Source: Oscillospiraceae bacterium | GTDB lineage: Bacteria > Bacillota > Clostridia > Oscillospirales > Acutalibacteraceae | Assembly (NCBI GenBank): GCA_003517915.1 | Contig: DOZQ01000009.1 | Span: forward strand, 1 to 15,144 | DNA length: 15,144 nucleotides | Reading direction: 5' to 3' | Program-made: the position numbers and the translations under genes | Notes under the pieces: model-generated | Databases searched by the model: none | Seen by the model: the letters and a program-made list of their open reading frames with translations, nothing else | What the model was told of the DNA's origin: nothing | Shown: piece by piece, positions 5,905 to 13,640 of the stretch | Layout: the number at the start of each line of letters is the position of its first letter | Numbering within the stretch: the first letter of the stretch is position 1

Positions 5905-8114
5905 GCGTAAAAGATGTAAAGATATCCTGCGGCTTTGAGGATCTTTTAAGGATGCTTGAGGCGCACAAAGACAAGGAATCCTATGATTTAGAAGGCATAT
6001 CAAAGGCCTACCGCATCGCGAGGGGGGCGCACGAGGGGCAGACACGCCAGACCGGGGAGGAATATGTTACCCATCCGGTGTCGGTGGCCTGCATTCTTGT
6101 GGAGCTGGGTATGGATTCCGAGTCGGTGATAGCCGCGCTTTTACACGACGTGGTGGAAGACACGCAGATGACCCTGCCTGAGATAAAAGACGATTTCGGG
6201 GAGGATATAGCCGCCCTTGTGGACGGCGTTACCAAGCTGGGCAAAATACCCTACACCACCAAAGAAGAGCAGCAGGCGGAAAATTTGCGCAAGATGTTGC
6301 TTGCCATGTCGGAGGACATAAGGGTAATAATTATAAAATTATGCGACCGCCTGCACAATATGCGTACGCTAAGCGCCCTGACAGAGGAAAAACAGCTTGA
6401 CAAATCCAAAGAAACGCTTGAGGTCTACGCTCCCATAGCTCACCGATTGGGTATCAGGGCTGTAAAAGAAGAGCTTGAGGATCTTGCGATTCAGCATCTC
6501 GATCCGGTGGCATACGAAGAAATCCGGGAGAATCTGGAATCCAGGCGGCAGCAGAGTGTTGAATTTCTGGAAAATGTTCAAAAAAGAATCAAGGAACGGC
6601 TTAGAGATATTATCCCGAACGTTTATTTGGAGGGCCGGGAAAAATCGGTTCACGGCATCTACAGAAAGATGTATATGCAGGGAAAAACGTTTGACGAAAT
6701 TTATGATATTTATGCGGTGCGCATCATTGTGGACACCGTAATCGACTGCTACAATGTGCTTGGGGTTATCCACGACATGTTCAGTGCGCTTCAGGGGCGG
6801 TTTAAGGATTATATCTCAACGCCCAAGCCAAACCTCTATCAGTCGCTGCACACGACGCTTATTTCACGCGAGGAAATTCCGTTCGAGGTGCAAATACGCA
6901 CATGGGAAATGCACCAGACGGCCGAATACGGTATCGCCGCGCACTGGAAATATAAGGCCGGCGTAAAAAAAGCCGACGCGAGAATGGAAGAGCGTTTGGC
7001 CTGGATACGCCAGCTTTTAGAGTCGCAGAAGGAAACCGACGACGTTGAAGAAATAGTAAGAACCATAAAAACCGATCTCGCGCAGGAGGATGTGTTTGTA
7101 GTAACCCCCAAGGGAGATGTCAAAAGCCTGCCGGTTGGCTCCACCGTCATAGATTTTGCCTACGCCATTCATTCGGCTATAGGCAACCGTATGACAGGAG
7201 CCAAGGTCAATGGGCGTATAGTTCCCATCGACTATCAGGTGCGCACAGGCGAGGTCGTGGAGATTCTGACCACCTCTCAGCAGAGCAGGCATCCGAGCCG
7301 CGACTGGCTTAAAATCGTTAAGACGAGCGAGGCGCGCAGTAAGATACGGGCATGGTTTAAAAAAGAACGCCGCGCGGAAAATATCGTCGAGGGCAAAAAC
7401 GAAATCGAGAAGGAATTCAGGAGAAACCGCATAGCTTTTGCCGAAGAGCAACGGCAGAAGGAATTTCTCGAAGCCATCGCGAAACGGCAGCACTGCGAAA
7501 AGCTCGACGACTTTTACGCGTCGGTCGGTTACGGTGGTATCCTGCTTTCAAGGATTATGCCGCAGATCAAAGAGGATTACAACAAGCTTGTAAGAGCCGA
7601 GCGCGGTGTGGAAATTGACCAGCTGCTCAGCAGTGAGCCGGTGAAGCGCACCCGTTCCTCAGAGGGGGTTGTGGTCGAGGGGATAGATAACTGCCTTATT
7701 AAGCTCTCGCGCTGCTGCAGTCCGCTGCCGGGGGATGAAATCGTGGGATTTATAACAAGGGGGCACGGCGTGTCCATCCATAAAAGAAACTGCACAAACG
7801 TGCCGCAGGATATATCAAGCTGCGAGGAGCCGGAGCGCTGGATTAAGGCTTACTGGGAGGGCGGCGGCAAGGAAAAATATAAATCCACGCTACTCATCCA
7901 CGCCATAGAGCGGGATTCGCTGCTTGCGGATATAACCTTGCAGCTTGCCAACATGCATGTGGGTATACATGCGATAAACGCGCGTGAGCTAAGGGGCGGG
8001 AGCTGTCAGATAAGCCTGACGGTCAGCACCGAAAATCTTGAGCATTTGCAAACTATTCTGAGCAGGCTTACCAAGGTGGACGGCGTGGTCAGCATAGAGC
8101 GCTCGGTAGGATAA
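5901..8114 (+). CDS. relA: Bifunctional (p)ppGpp synthetase/hydrolase (long RSH)
   Basis: This 737-residue stringent-response enzyme makes and degrades (p)ppGpp. In order: an HD hydrolase domain with intact H82-D83 and E86-D87; a synthetase domain at about 245-360 with RFKD at 300-303, the RXKD form known from bifunctional enzymes rather than the EXDD of monofunctional RelA; a TGS domain at about 398-460; a helical/zinc-finger region with an RCCSPLPGD motif; and a C-terminal ACT domain from about 660. It is full length with no missing key residues, so it is probably the main Rel enzyme of the cell. The start is GTG, with GAGGTGA just upstream, overlapping the recJ stop by four bases; dtd follows after 15 bases. 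Confidence 0.98.
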   Translation: MSVKDVKISCGFEDLLRMLEAHKDKESYDLEGISKAYRIARGAHEGQTRQTGEEYVTHPVSVACILVELGMDSESVIAALLHDVVEDTQMTLPEIKDDFGEDIAALVDGVTKLGKIPYTTKEEQQAENLRKMLLAMSEDIRVIIIKLCDRLHNMRTLSALTEEKQLDKSKETLEVYAPIAHRLGIRAVKEELEDLAIQHLDPVAYEEIRENLESRRQQSVEFLENVQKRIKERLRDIIPNVYLEGREKSVHGIYRKMYMQGKTFDEIYDIYAVRIIVDTVIDCYNVLGVIHDMFSALQGRFKDYISTPKPNLYQSLHTTLISREEIPFEVQIRTWEMHQTAEYGIAAHWKYKAGVKKADARMEERLAWIRQLLESQKETDDVEEIVRTIKTDLAQEDVFVVTPKGDVKSLPVGSTVIDFAYAIHSAIGNRMTGAKVNGRIVPIDYQVRTGEVVEILTTSQQSRHPSRDWLKIVKTSEARSKIRAWFKKERRAENIVEGKNEIEKEFRRNRIAFAEEQRQKEFLEAIAKRQHCEKLDDFYASVGYGGILLSRIMPQIKEDYNKLVRAERGVEIDQLLSSEPVKRTRSSEGVVVEGIDNCLIKLSRCCSPLPGDEIVGFITRGHGVSIHKRNCTNVPQDISSCEEPERWIKAYWEGGGKEKYKSTLLIHAIERDSLLADITLQLANMHVGIHAINARELRGGSCQISLTVSTENLEHLQTILSRLTKVDGVVSIERSVG

Positions 8115-8129
8115 ATAGGGGGAAATATC

Positions 8130-8579
8130 ATGGTAGCGGTAATTCAAAGGGTTTCACGCGCGGGTGTCGCGGTGGACGAAAAGCCCGTATCCGAAATAGG
8201 CAAAGGGCTTTTGGTGCTTTTGGGCGTGGCTCAGGGAGACGCGCGAGAGCATGCGGAGCTGCTTGCTAAAAAGACCGCCGAGCTGCGGGTGTTTGAGGAC
8301 GAGGCGGGCAAGATGAATTTAAGCGCGCTTGATGTCGGCGGGGAAATACTGGTGGTATCCAACTTTACGCTGTGCGCCGACTGTTCCCACGGGCGCCGTC
8401 CCTCATTTATAAAAGCGGCGGCGCCCGAAAAGGCCGAGTTGCTTTACGCGGCGTATGCCGACGCCCTTACCGAGCGGGGAGTGAAAAAGGTGGCGACCGG
8501 CGTGTTTGGGGGATATATGGAGGTCTCGATGAAAGGCGACGGCCCGGTGACCATATGTCTGGACACTGACCGGCTGTAG
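8130..8579 (+). CDS. dtd: D-aminoacyl-tRNA deacylase
   Basis: This 149-residue cytoplasmic homodimeric editing enzyme hydrolyses D-amino acids (and glycine) mischarged on tRNA. The family signatures are present: VIQRVSRAGV at the N terminus, SNFTL at 77-81 followed by GRRPSF, and the Gly-cisPro motif GDGPVT at 136-141 (Gly138-Pro139), which enforces rejection of L-amino acids. Two positions differ from the commonest forms: SNFTL instead of SQFTL, and Gly-Asp instead of Asn-Asp before GPVT. Length is normal. A strong AGGGGG lies seven bases before the ATG. Its place directly after relA is the standard Firmicute arrangement. Confidence 0.97.
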   Translation: MVAVIQRVSRAGVAVDEKPVSEIGKGLLVLLGVAQGDAREHAELLAKKTAELRVFEDEAGKMNLSALDVGGEILVVSNFTLCADCSHGRRPSFIKAAAPEKAELLYAAYADALTERGVKKVATGVFGGYMEVSMKGDGPVTICLDTDRL

Positions 8580-8605
8580 ACAGTTTATATTGTGAGGTAA
8601 TAATT

Positions 8606-9148
8606 ATGATACTTAAAACAAACAGATTGATTTTGCGGCCATTCAGAGAAACGGACGCCGAAAGCCTGTATGAATACGCCAAAGACCCGCGTGTGGGGCC
8701 GATAGCCGGCTGGCCGGTTCACACGAGCGTGGAAAACAGCCGGCAGATCATACGCGGGGTGCTCTCGGCGGACGAAACCTACGCGGTGACGCTCAAAGAC
8801 GAGGATATAGTGATAGGCAGCGCCGGGCTTTTAATCGGAGACGCAAGCAACCTTGGAATAAAGCCGGACGAGGCGGAAATCGGCTACTGGATCGGGGTGC
8901 CGTATTGGGGCAGGGGACTTATCCCGGAAGCGGTCAGGGAGCTGATGAGATATGCGTTCGAGGAACTTGATATCTCTGTGCTTTGGTGTGGATATTTTGA
9001 CGGCAACGAAAAATCAAAAAGGGTGAATGAAAAGTGCGGCTTTAAATTTCATCACACCGAGACGGGCAAGGAATGGCCGCTTATAAACGCAGTGAAAACC
9101 CAGCATGTTACCAACATTACAAAAGAGGAATGGAGAAAGAGGCCATGA
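8606..9148 (+). CDS. GNAT-family N-acetyltransferase, RimJ/RimL type
   Basis: This 180-residue acetyl-CoA-dependent acyltransferase begins with the typical LKTNRLILRPFRETDAESLY of the RimJ/RimL branch. Motif A lies around residues 96-110 (IGVPYWGRGLIPEA; Arg103-Gly104 would bind the CoA pyrophosphate), and the conserved NEKS/N-x-K-C-GF segment is near the C terminus. Family members acetylate protein N termini, antibiotics or small amines; the substrate here is unknown. GAGGT lies eight bases upstream. It sits between dtd and the MBL gene, which are often adjacent in Clostridia, and its stop overlaps the next start in ATGA. Confidence 0.9.
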   Translation: MILKTNRLILRPFRETDAESLYEYAKDPRVGPIAGWPVHTSVENSRQIIRGVLSADETYAVTLKDEDIVIGSAGLLIGDASNLGIKPDEAEIGYWIGVPYWGRGLIPEAVRELMRYAFEELDISVLWCGYFDGNEKSKRVNEKCGFKFHHTETGKEWPLINAVKTQHVTNITKEEWRKRP

Positions 9149-9801
9149 GCGGCAGGTTTATGCTACAGCGTCTGGAAACAGGTCTGATAAGAGAAAACTG
9201 CTATGTTATTACCGACGCGGCCACCGGTGAAACCGCGGTGATCGATCCGGGGAGTTTTGATGAGAGGCTGAAAAAAGCGGTGGGGGAGCCGGCGAAGGTA
9301 AAATATATTCTGCTGACCCACCGGCATTTTGACCATGTCACGGGGGTACCCGGCCTAAAGGCCTATACCGGCGCGAAGGTGGTAATACACAAAGATGACG
9401 CGCCTGGGCTGAAAGATGAGATGAGGCGCGCCGCTTCATCCGGATTTCAGCCGGTCGGAGCCGACCTCACGGTGGGCGACGGAGACACGCTTACGCTTGG
9501 CGGGCTTTCGATTCGCGTTCTGCATACGCCGGGGCATACAAAAGGCGGAGTCTGTTATATTATAGACGATGTGGTAGGCAGCGTGATGTTTTCCGGCGAC
9601 ACGCTTTTTTTAAACGATATAGGCCGGATGGATTTTCCAGACGGCGACTGGCGCGACATGGTGGCAAGCCTGAAAAAACTGGAGGAGCTTCCGGGGGACT
9701 ATACCGTATATCCAGGGCACGGACCCTCGACTACGCTCGGCTTTGAGCGAAAAAATAACCGCTATTTTGGAAAGACAAACTATGACGATTTTACTCACTA
9801 A
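9145..9801 (+). CDS. MBL-fold metallohydrolase, glyoxalase II-like
   Basis: This 218-residue metallo-beta-lactamase-fold hydrolase of the YcbL/glyoxalase II-like group has all metal ligands: HRHFDH at 59-64, His131 in HTPGHTKGG, Asp152 in SGDTLF and His192 in YPGHG. It lacks the helical C-terminal domain of true glyoxalase II, so a general thioester or phosphate-ester hydrolase role is all that can be inferred. The ATG at 9145 forms an ATGA overlap with the GNAT stop. An upstream in-frame ATG at 9073 would need a 76-base overlap with GNAT and has no good ribosome site. The 3' end overlaps hemZ by 20 bases. Confidence 0.93.
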   Translation: MSGRFMLQRLETGLIRENCYVITDAATGETAVIDPGSFDERLKKAVGEPAKVKYILLTHRHFDHVTGVPGLKAYTGAKVVIHKDDAPGLKDEMRRAASSGFQPVGADLTVGDGDTLTLGGLSIRVLHTPGHTKGGVCYIIDDVVGSVMFSGDTLFLNDIGRMDFPDGDWRDMVASLKKLEELPGDYTVYPGHGPSTTLGFERKNNRYFGKTNYDDFTH

Positions 9802-11248
9802 CAACAGCTATCACTTTGAGCTTGAAAATGTGCTGCGAATTTTTTATCCGAATGAAAAAATAAGAATAACGCACGAATCCGCCGAGGATTCGTTTTTGGT
9901 GCACGCGAACGCGGACACGGGCAAAAGCGGAACCGCGCTCTCGCTTTCGGTGAAAATCGATGGGGAGCCGCTCCGTGAAACTCGGGAGACGGTTCCTCAT
10001 GACAGGCCGGATTTAAAAGATTACTGCGAACTGGTACTTTCCCGCATGCTGTTTCATATACTGGTGGATATTACGGGGATAAAGCCGCCCTGGGGTGTGC
10101 TGACCGGAGTTAGGCCCGCAAAGCTTTACCGATGGATGTCGAAAACCGAAGGGTTGTCGACCGCGCGGGACTATTTTAAGCGTGAGCTTGAGGTGAGCGA
10201 CGGCAAAATCCGGCTGTGTGAACAGGTGGCCGAGCGGCAAAATCCGATTTTGGATTTGTCGTCGCCGCGTTCCTTCAGCCTTTATGTTTCTATTCCGTTT
10301 TGCCCATCGCGCTGCGCGTACTGCTCGTTTGTCTCGCACTCTATAGATAAGGCAAAGCGGTTGATTCCGGCTTATGTGCGGCTGCTCTGCGAGGAGCTGA
10401 CTTTAATAGCCAGGCAGGCGCGCAGACTTGATCTGCGGCTGGAAACAGTCTATTTCGGCGGGGGAACGCCCACTTCGCTTGCTGCCGAAGATCTGGAACG
10501 GCTGTTTTCGATTATCAAAAAAGAATTTGACCTGAGCACCGTGCGTGAATATACCGTGGAAGTGGGTCGCCCGGATACGGTCACGACTCAGAAGCTTGAG
10601 TGTATCAGGCGGAGCGGAGCGAACCGCGTCAGCATAAATCCGCAGACTATGGATGACCGGATTCTGCGCCGGATTGGGCGCGGGCACACGGCGGAGCAGG
10701 TGACCGGCGCTTACCGTCTTGCGAGGGAGCATGGCTTCGCGGTGAATATGGATGTTATAGCGGGGCTGCCGGGCGACAGTGAAAAGGGATTTGCATTTAC
10801 ACTTAATAAAATCCTGGAAATGGCGCCGGAAAATATTACGGTGCATACACTGTGCACTAAGCGTTCCTCCAGCCTAGGCGGAAATCCGGCGGAAATATGC
10901 GGCGCGGAAGGTCAACTTGCCGCCTGTATTTTAGAAAAGACGGAAAAAGATTTATATAAGGCGGGTTACTTCCCATACTATTTATATAGGCAGAGCAAAA
11001 CGGTCGGCAATCTCGAGAATGTCGGATATGCGAAATCCGGATTTGAGTGCCTGTACAACGTGTATATGATGGAGGAAGTCCAGACGGTTTTGGCAGCCGG
11101 GGCGGGTGCTGTAACCAAGCTTTGCAATGGCAGGGATATCACAAGGGTGTATAATTTTAAATATCCCTATGAATACATTGACCGTTTCGATGAGATAAGT
11201 GGGAGAAAGAAACAGGTGGACAGATTCTATGAAACACTTCAATTTTGA
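9782..11248 (+). CDS. hemZ: Radical-SAM coproporphyrinogen dehydrogenase-like protein HemZ
   Basis: This is a 488-residue radical SAM protein of the HemZ family, with an N-terminal extension of about 165 residues before the SAM barrel. Cys174, Cys178 and Cys181 (CxxxCxxC) bind the [4Fe-4S] cluster, and GGGTPTS begins at 226. The barrel continues through VEVGRPD, the INPQTMDD region and NMDVIAGLPGD. Unlike HemN, no further cysteine directly follows the motif (CxxxCxxCS rather than CxxCxC), as in HemW. HemZ is named for anaerobic coproporphyrinogen III oxidation, but the biochemical role of clostridial members is unsettled and no other heme gene is here. GGAAAG lies seven bases before the chosen ATG; an in-frame ATG at 9743 is less likely. 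It overlaps both neighbours by about 20 bases. Confidence 0.93.
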   Translation: MTILLTNNSYHFELENVLRIFYPNEKIRITHESAEDSFLVHANADTGKSGTALSLSVKIDGEPLRETRETVPHDRPDLKDYCELVLSRMLFHILVDITGIKPPWGVLTGVRPAKLYRWMSKTEGLSTARDYFKRELEVSDGKIRLCEQVAERQNPILDLSSPRSFSLYVSIPFCPSRCAYCSFVSHSIDKAKRLIPAYVRLLCEELTLIARQARRLDLRLETVYFGGGTPTSLAAEDLERLFSIIKKEFDLSTVREYTVEVGRPDTVTTQKLECIRRSGANRVSINPQTMDDRILRRIGRGHTAEQVTGAYRLAREHGFAVNMDVIAGLPGDSEKGFAFTLNKILEMAPENITVHTLCTKRSSSLGGNPAEICGAEGQLAACILEKTEKDLYKAGYFPYYLYRQSKTVGNLENVGYAKSGFECLYNVYMMEEVQTVLAAGAGAVTKLCNGRDITRVYNFKYPYEYIDRFDEISGRKKQVDRFYETLQF

Positions 11249-12191
11249 CGAGATAGATGACAGGGAGCTTATCAACCGCGCGGCGCTGAAAGATCCCGAT
11301 AAATTTGTAAGGGGTGTGGAGAGCAAATACGCATCCGCACTGAAGCGCGTGTGCGAGATCATAGCAAAAAACGCGCATGAACATAAGATTATTATGCTCT
11401 GCGGCCCGTCGGGCAGCGGCAAGACCACGACCGCCGCGATGATGGCCGCAAGGCTCAAAAAAGAGCATGGCGTAGGTGCGGTGACGATTTCGCTGGACAA
11501 TTTTTATATGGGCGGGAACAGGGCGCCGCTTTTGGGGGACGGCCGGTTCGATTACGAGTCGGTGTACGCGCTAAACCTTGAAGCGATAAACACAAGCTTT
11601 TTAAGCCTGATAAAAACCGGGAGGTGTGAAATGCCGCGTTTTGATTTTAAAGCTCGCAGCCCGGCTCTGGATACAATACCGGTTGAACTCAAGGAGGGTG
11701 ACATCGCCATTGTGGAAGGAATTCACGCGATGAATCCCCTCATCACCGACTGCCTGCCAAAGCGCAGCCTTTACAAGCTTTATGTTAGCGTGGAAAGCGG
11801 GATATATGAAAACGGAGAGCTAAAGGTCGCCCCGCGCGATATAAGGCTGACCCGCAGGATGATCAGGGATCATCACTTTAGAAACTCCAGCCCGCAGCAC
11901 ACCCTGTTTTTGTGGGACGGCGTTGTGGAGGGAGAGGATAAATACCTGTTTCCCTACGCCGATACGGCCGACATGCAGCTGAATTCCTTTCATAGCTATG
12001 AGATGTGCACCTACCGCAACGCGGCGATAGAACTGCTGGAGCAGGTGAAGGCAGGGGAGCACAATTACGGGCTCGCGAGAAGGCTGATAAGGTCATTGGT
12101 ACCGTTCGAGAGGCTGGACGAAGGCCGCGTGCCGGATTCTTCGCTGATACGTGAGTTTATCGGCGGCAGTATTTATACTAGTCCAATATAA
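11229..12191 (+). CDS. Uridine-kinase-like nucleoside kinase (PRK/URK P-loop family)
   Basis: This 320-residue P-loop kinase has Walker A GPSGSGKT at 59-66, the SLDNFYMG strand that carries the catalytic Asp in uridine kinases and phosphoribulokinases, PRFDFK, and VEGIHAMNP for the Walker B/lid region. The expected activity is ATP-dependent phosphorylation of a nucleoside. Many clostridial homologues carry a TGS/threonyl-tRNA-synthetase-like N-terminal half and reach about 550 residues; this one has only a short helical N terminus of about 50 residues. AGGTGG lies nine bases before the ATG; a GTG at 11199 lacks a ribosome site. It overlaps hemZ by 20 bases and is the last gene of the operon, at the position where hisS often lies. 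Confidence 0.9.
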   Translation: MKHFNFDEIDDRELINRAALKDPDKFVRGVESKYASALKRVCEIIAKNAHEHKIIMLCGPSGSGKTTTAAMMAARLKKEHGVGAVTISLDNFYMGGNRAPLLGDGRFDYESVYALNLEAINTSFLSLIKTGRCEMPRFDFKARSPALDTIPVELKEGDIAIVEGIHAMNPLITDCLPKRSLYKLYVSVESGIYENGELKVAPRDIRLTRRMIRDHHFRNSSPQHTLFLWDGVVEGEDKYLFPYADTADMQLNSFHSYEMCTYRNAAIELLEQVKAGEHNYGLARRLIRSLVPFERLDEGRVPDSSLIREFIGGSIYTSPI

Positions 12192-12222
12192 AATAGTAAT
12201 TATATTAATCTACTGTAATCTA

Positions 12223-12252
12223 TTGAATTAATCCGATGATGAGTGATATAAT
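12223..12252 (+). promoter_or_regulatory. Sigma-A-type promoter for the zinc-ribbon/purine-salvage unit
   Basis: TTGAAT (12223-12228) and a perfect TATAAT (12247-12252) are spaced by 18 bases. Transcription would start near 12259, so the leader hairpin begins within a few bases of the RNA 5' end. Confidence 0.62.
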
Positions 12253-12263
12253 TAAGTGAAGAT

Positions 12264-12322
12264 ATCTTTTTGCCGCCGGCCAGCGGAATGGCGGCAAACC
12301 AAAAGATTTTTAAAGCCGCTGG
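12264..12322 (+). promoter_or_regulatory. Structured leader: two-tier hairpin with possible pseudoknot
   Basis: The outer stem ATCTTTT/AAAAGAT (12264-12270 with 12301-12307) and the inner stem TGCCGCC/GGCGGCA (12271-12277 with 12290-12296) are perfect and separated by AACC on the 3' side. Loop bases CCAGCGG (12280-12286) are exactly complementary to CCGCTGG (12316-12322), just 3' of the hairpin, giving a possible H-type pseudoknot. A T5 run (12307-12311) follows the outer stem, so the hairpin may also terminate read-through or attenuate. The true ribosome site GGAG (12329-12332) lies six bases past the pseudoknot strand. The role is inferred. Confidence 0.5.
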
Positions 12323-12338
12323 AGAAATGGAGTGAATG

Positions 12339-12776
12339 ATGGGATTTATTGAAGATTCGTTTGTAAAGGCAAAAGAGGTTATTGATATTGCAGGCAAAAA
12401 AACCGGCGAAATGATTTCGCTGCAAAAGCTTAAGGTAAACGCTTCCTCCTTGCAATATCAAATTTCCCATGACTATGAGGCGCTGGGACGGCTGTGTTAT
12501 GAGGCAAAGAAAAACGGCGAAAAAAATGAAGACGCGATTGCCGAGCTTATTGAAGAGATGGACGAAAGAAAAGCCGAGCTTGCGGAGCTTGAGCGTCAAA
12601 TCGCTTTGGCCAAGGGAGTGGTTATCTGTCCGGTATGCTCGACCCGCAATGTTATAACGGCGGCCTACTGCAATAAGTGCGGGAGCAAGCTGAGCCAGGA
12701 TGACGCTGAGGGTTCAGCCGGAGAAGAAAATGAAACGCCGAAGGAAGAACCGGAAAAATCTGAAGCCGAGGAATAA
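12339..12776 (+). CDS. Zinc-ribbon coiled-coil protein
   Basis: This 145-residue protein has no assigned function. An alpha-helical N-terminal half (about 1-93), rich in Lys, Glu and Ala, is likely a coiled coil. A four-cysteine zinc ribbon follows: Cys97-x2-Cys100 and Cys111-x2-Cys114. A strongly acidic, disordered Glu/Pro-rich tail runs from about 118. The architecture (MGF-D/E start, helix, CPxC ... YCxxCG) is common in Clostridia. ATGATG offers two starts; 12339 is preferred because GGAG at 12329-12332 is six bases upstream and homologues begin MGF. It is the first gene after the structured leader, and punA starts six bases after its stop, so the two are surely co-transcribed. Confidence 0.87.
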   Translation: MGFIEDSFVKAKEVIDIAGKKTGEMISLQKLKVNASSLQYQISHDYEALGRLCYEAKKNGEKNEDAIAELIEEMDERKAELAELERQIALAKGVVICPVCSTRNVITAAYCNKCGSKLSQDDAEGSAGEENETPKEEPEKSEAEE

Positions 12777-12782
12777 GCGTGT

Positions 12783-13619
12783 ATGGAGCTGAAGCACAGC
12801 TACACGGATTACAAGAACATGGCGGAGGCCGTGGCGGTTCGGCTCGGTGAAATCCCCAAATGCGCGGTGGTTTTGGGTTCGGGGCTCGGTTTTATTAAAG
12901 ACCGTCTTACCGACTGCCGGAGCATGCGCTATGATGAAATTCCGGGCTTTACGCTGCCGGGCAATCCTAACCATTCGGGGGTTTTATCGGCGGGTCGCCT
13001 GACGGGAATCCCCGTTTTGCTTCTTTCAGGGCGGGCACACTGCTACGAGGGCTATGATATGGCGCGGGTGGCCGGTTATGTGCGTATGCTGGCTCTTCTG
13101 AAGGTGAAAAAGCTGGTGCTGACAAATGCCGCCGGCAGCCTGCGACCCGAAATGAATCCCGGATCGTTTATGCTCATAAGCGACCACATAAAGCTTTGTG
13201 CCGAGAGTCCCCTTACCGGGCCGCATATGCCGGAATTCGGAAAACGGTTTGTCGACCTTACCAGATGTTATGACCCGGAACTGCGCGCGGCCGCTAAGCG
13301 GGCGGCAAATACCGCCGGAGTAGTTCTGCGCGAAGGGGTTTACATGTATTTTGCGGGGCCGCAGTATGAGACTCCCGCTGAGATACGCGCGGCTAAGGCG
13401 CTCGGAGCCGACGCCGTGGGCATGTCTACCGTCCCCGAGGCTATTATGGCGAGAAGCGTCGGGATACGGTTGCTTGCGGTTTCCTGTATCACCAATTTGG
13501 CCGCCGGGCTTTCGGACTGGGAGATCAGCGACGCCCATGTGGCTGAGACCGCGCAAAAAACCGCAGGGGAATTTGAAAGGCTGCTGAGCGGGATACTAGA
13601 GAATATTCACACGATTTAG
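12783..13619 (+). CDS. punA: Purine nucleoside phosphorylase, trimeric type
   Basis: This 278-residue PNP-I enzyme cleaves purine (deoxy)nucleosides with phosphate, releasing base and (deoxy)ribose-1-phosphate. Motifs: VLGSGLG (30-36), the phosphate site GRAHCYEGY (83-91, His86), LTNAAGSL, GPQYETPAEIRA and SCITN (Asn238). The Asn, equivalent to human Asn243, indicates preference for 6-oxopurines such as inosine and guanosine. Length is normal. A GAGG overlaps the end of the previous gene about eleven bases before the ATG, which is a long spacing. mtnN follows after 21 bases. Confidence 0.96.
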   Translation: MELKHSYTDYKNMAEAVAVRLGEIPKCAVVLGSGLGFIKDRLTDCRSMRYDEIPGFTLPGNPNHSGVLSAGRLTGIPVLLLSGRAHCYEGYDMARVAGYVRMLALLKVKKLVLTNAAGSLRPEMNPGSFMLISDHIKLCAESPLTGPHMPEFGKRFVDLTRCYDPELRAAAKRAANTAGVVLREGVYMYFAGPQYETPAEIRAAKALGADAVGMSTVPEAIMARSVGIRLLAVSCITNLAAGLSDWEISDAHVAETAQKTAGEFERLLSGILENIHTI

Positions 13620-13640
13620 GTAAACGTTTGAAAGGATAAT

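Noticed and set aside
10982..11500. 172-codon minus-strand frame across the hemZ/kinase junction
   Set aside because: It is antisense to two well-supported genes and has no family resemblance.
12327..12335. Two-codon ORF (ATG GAG TGA) ending directly before ATGATG, suggestive of a start-stop regulatory ORF
   Set aside because: Its GGAG (12321-12324) is only two bases away, too close for normal initiation, and the pattern readily arises from the repeated GGAG-ATG composition.
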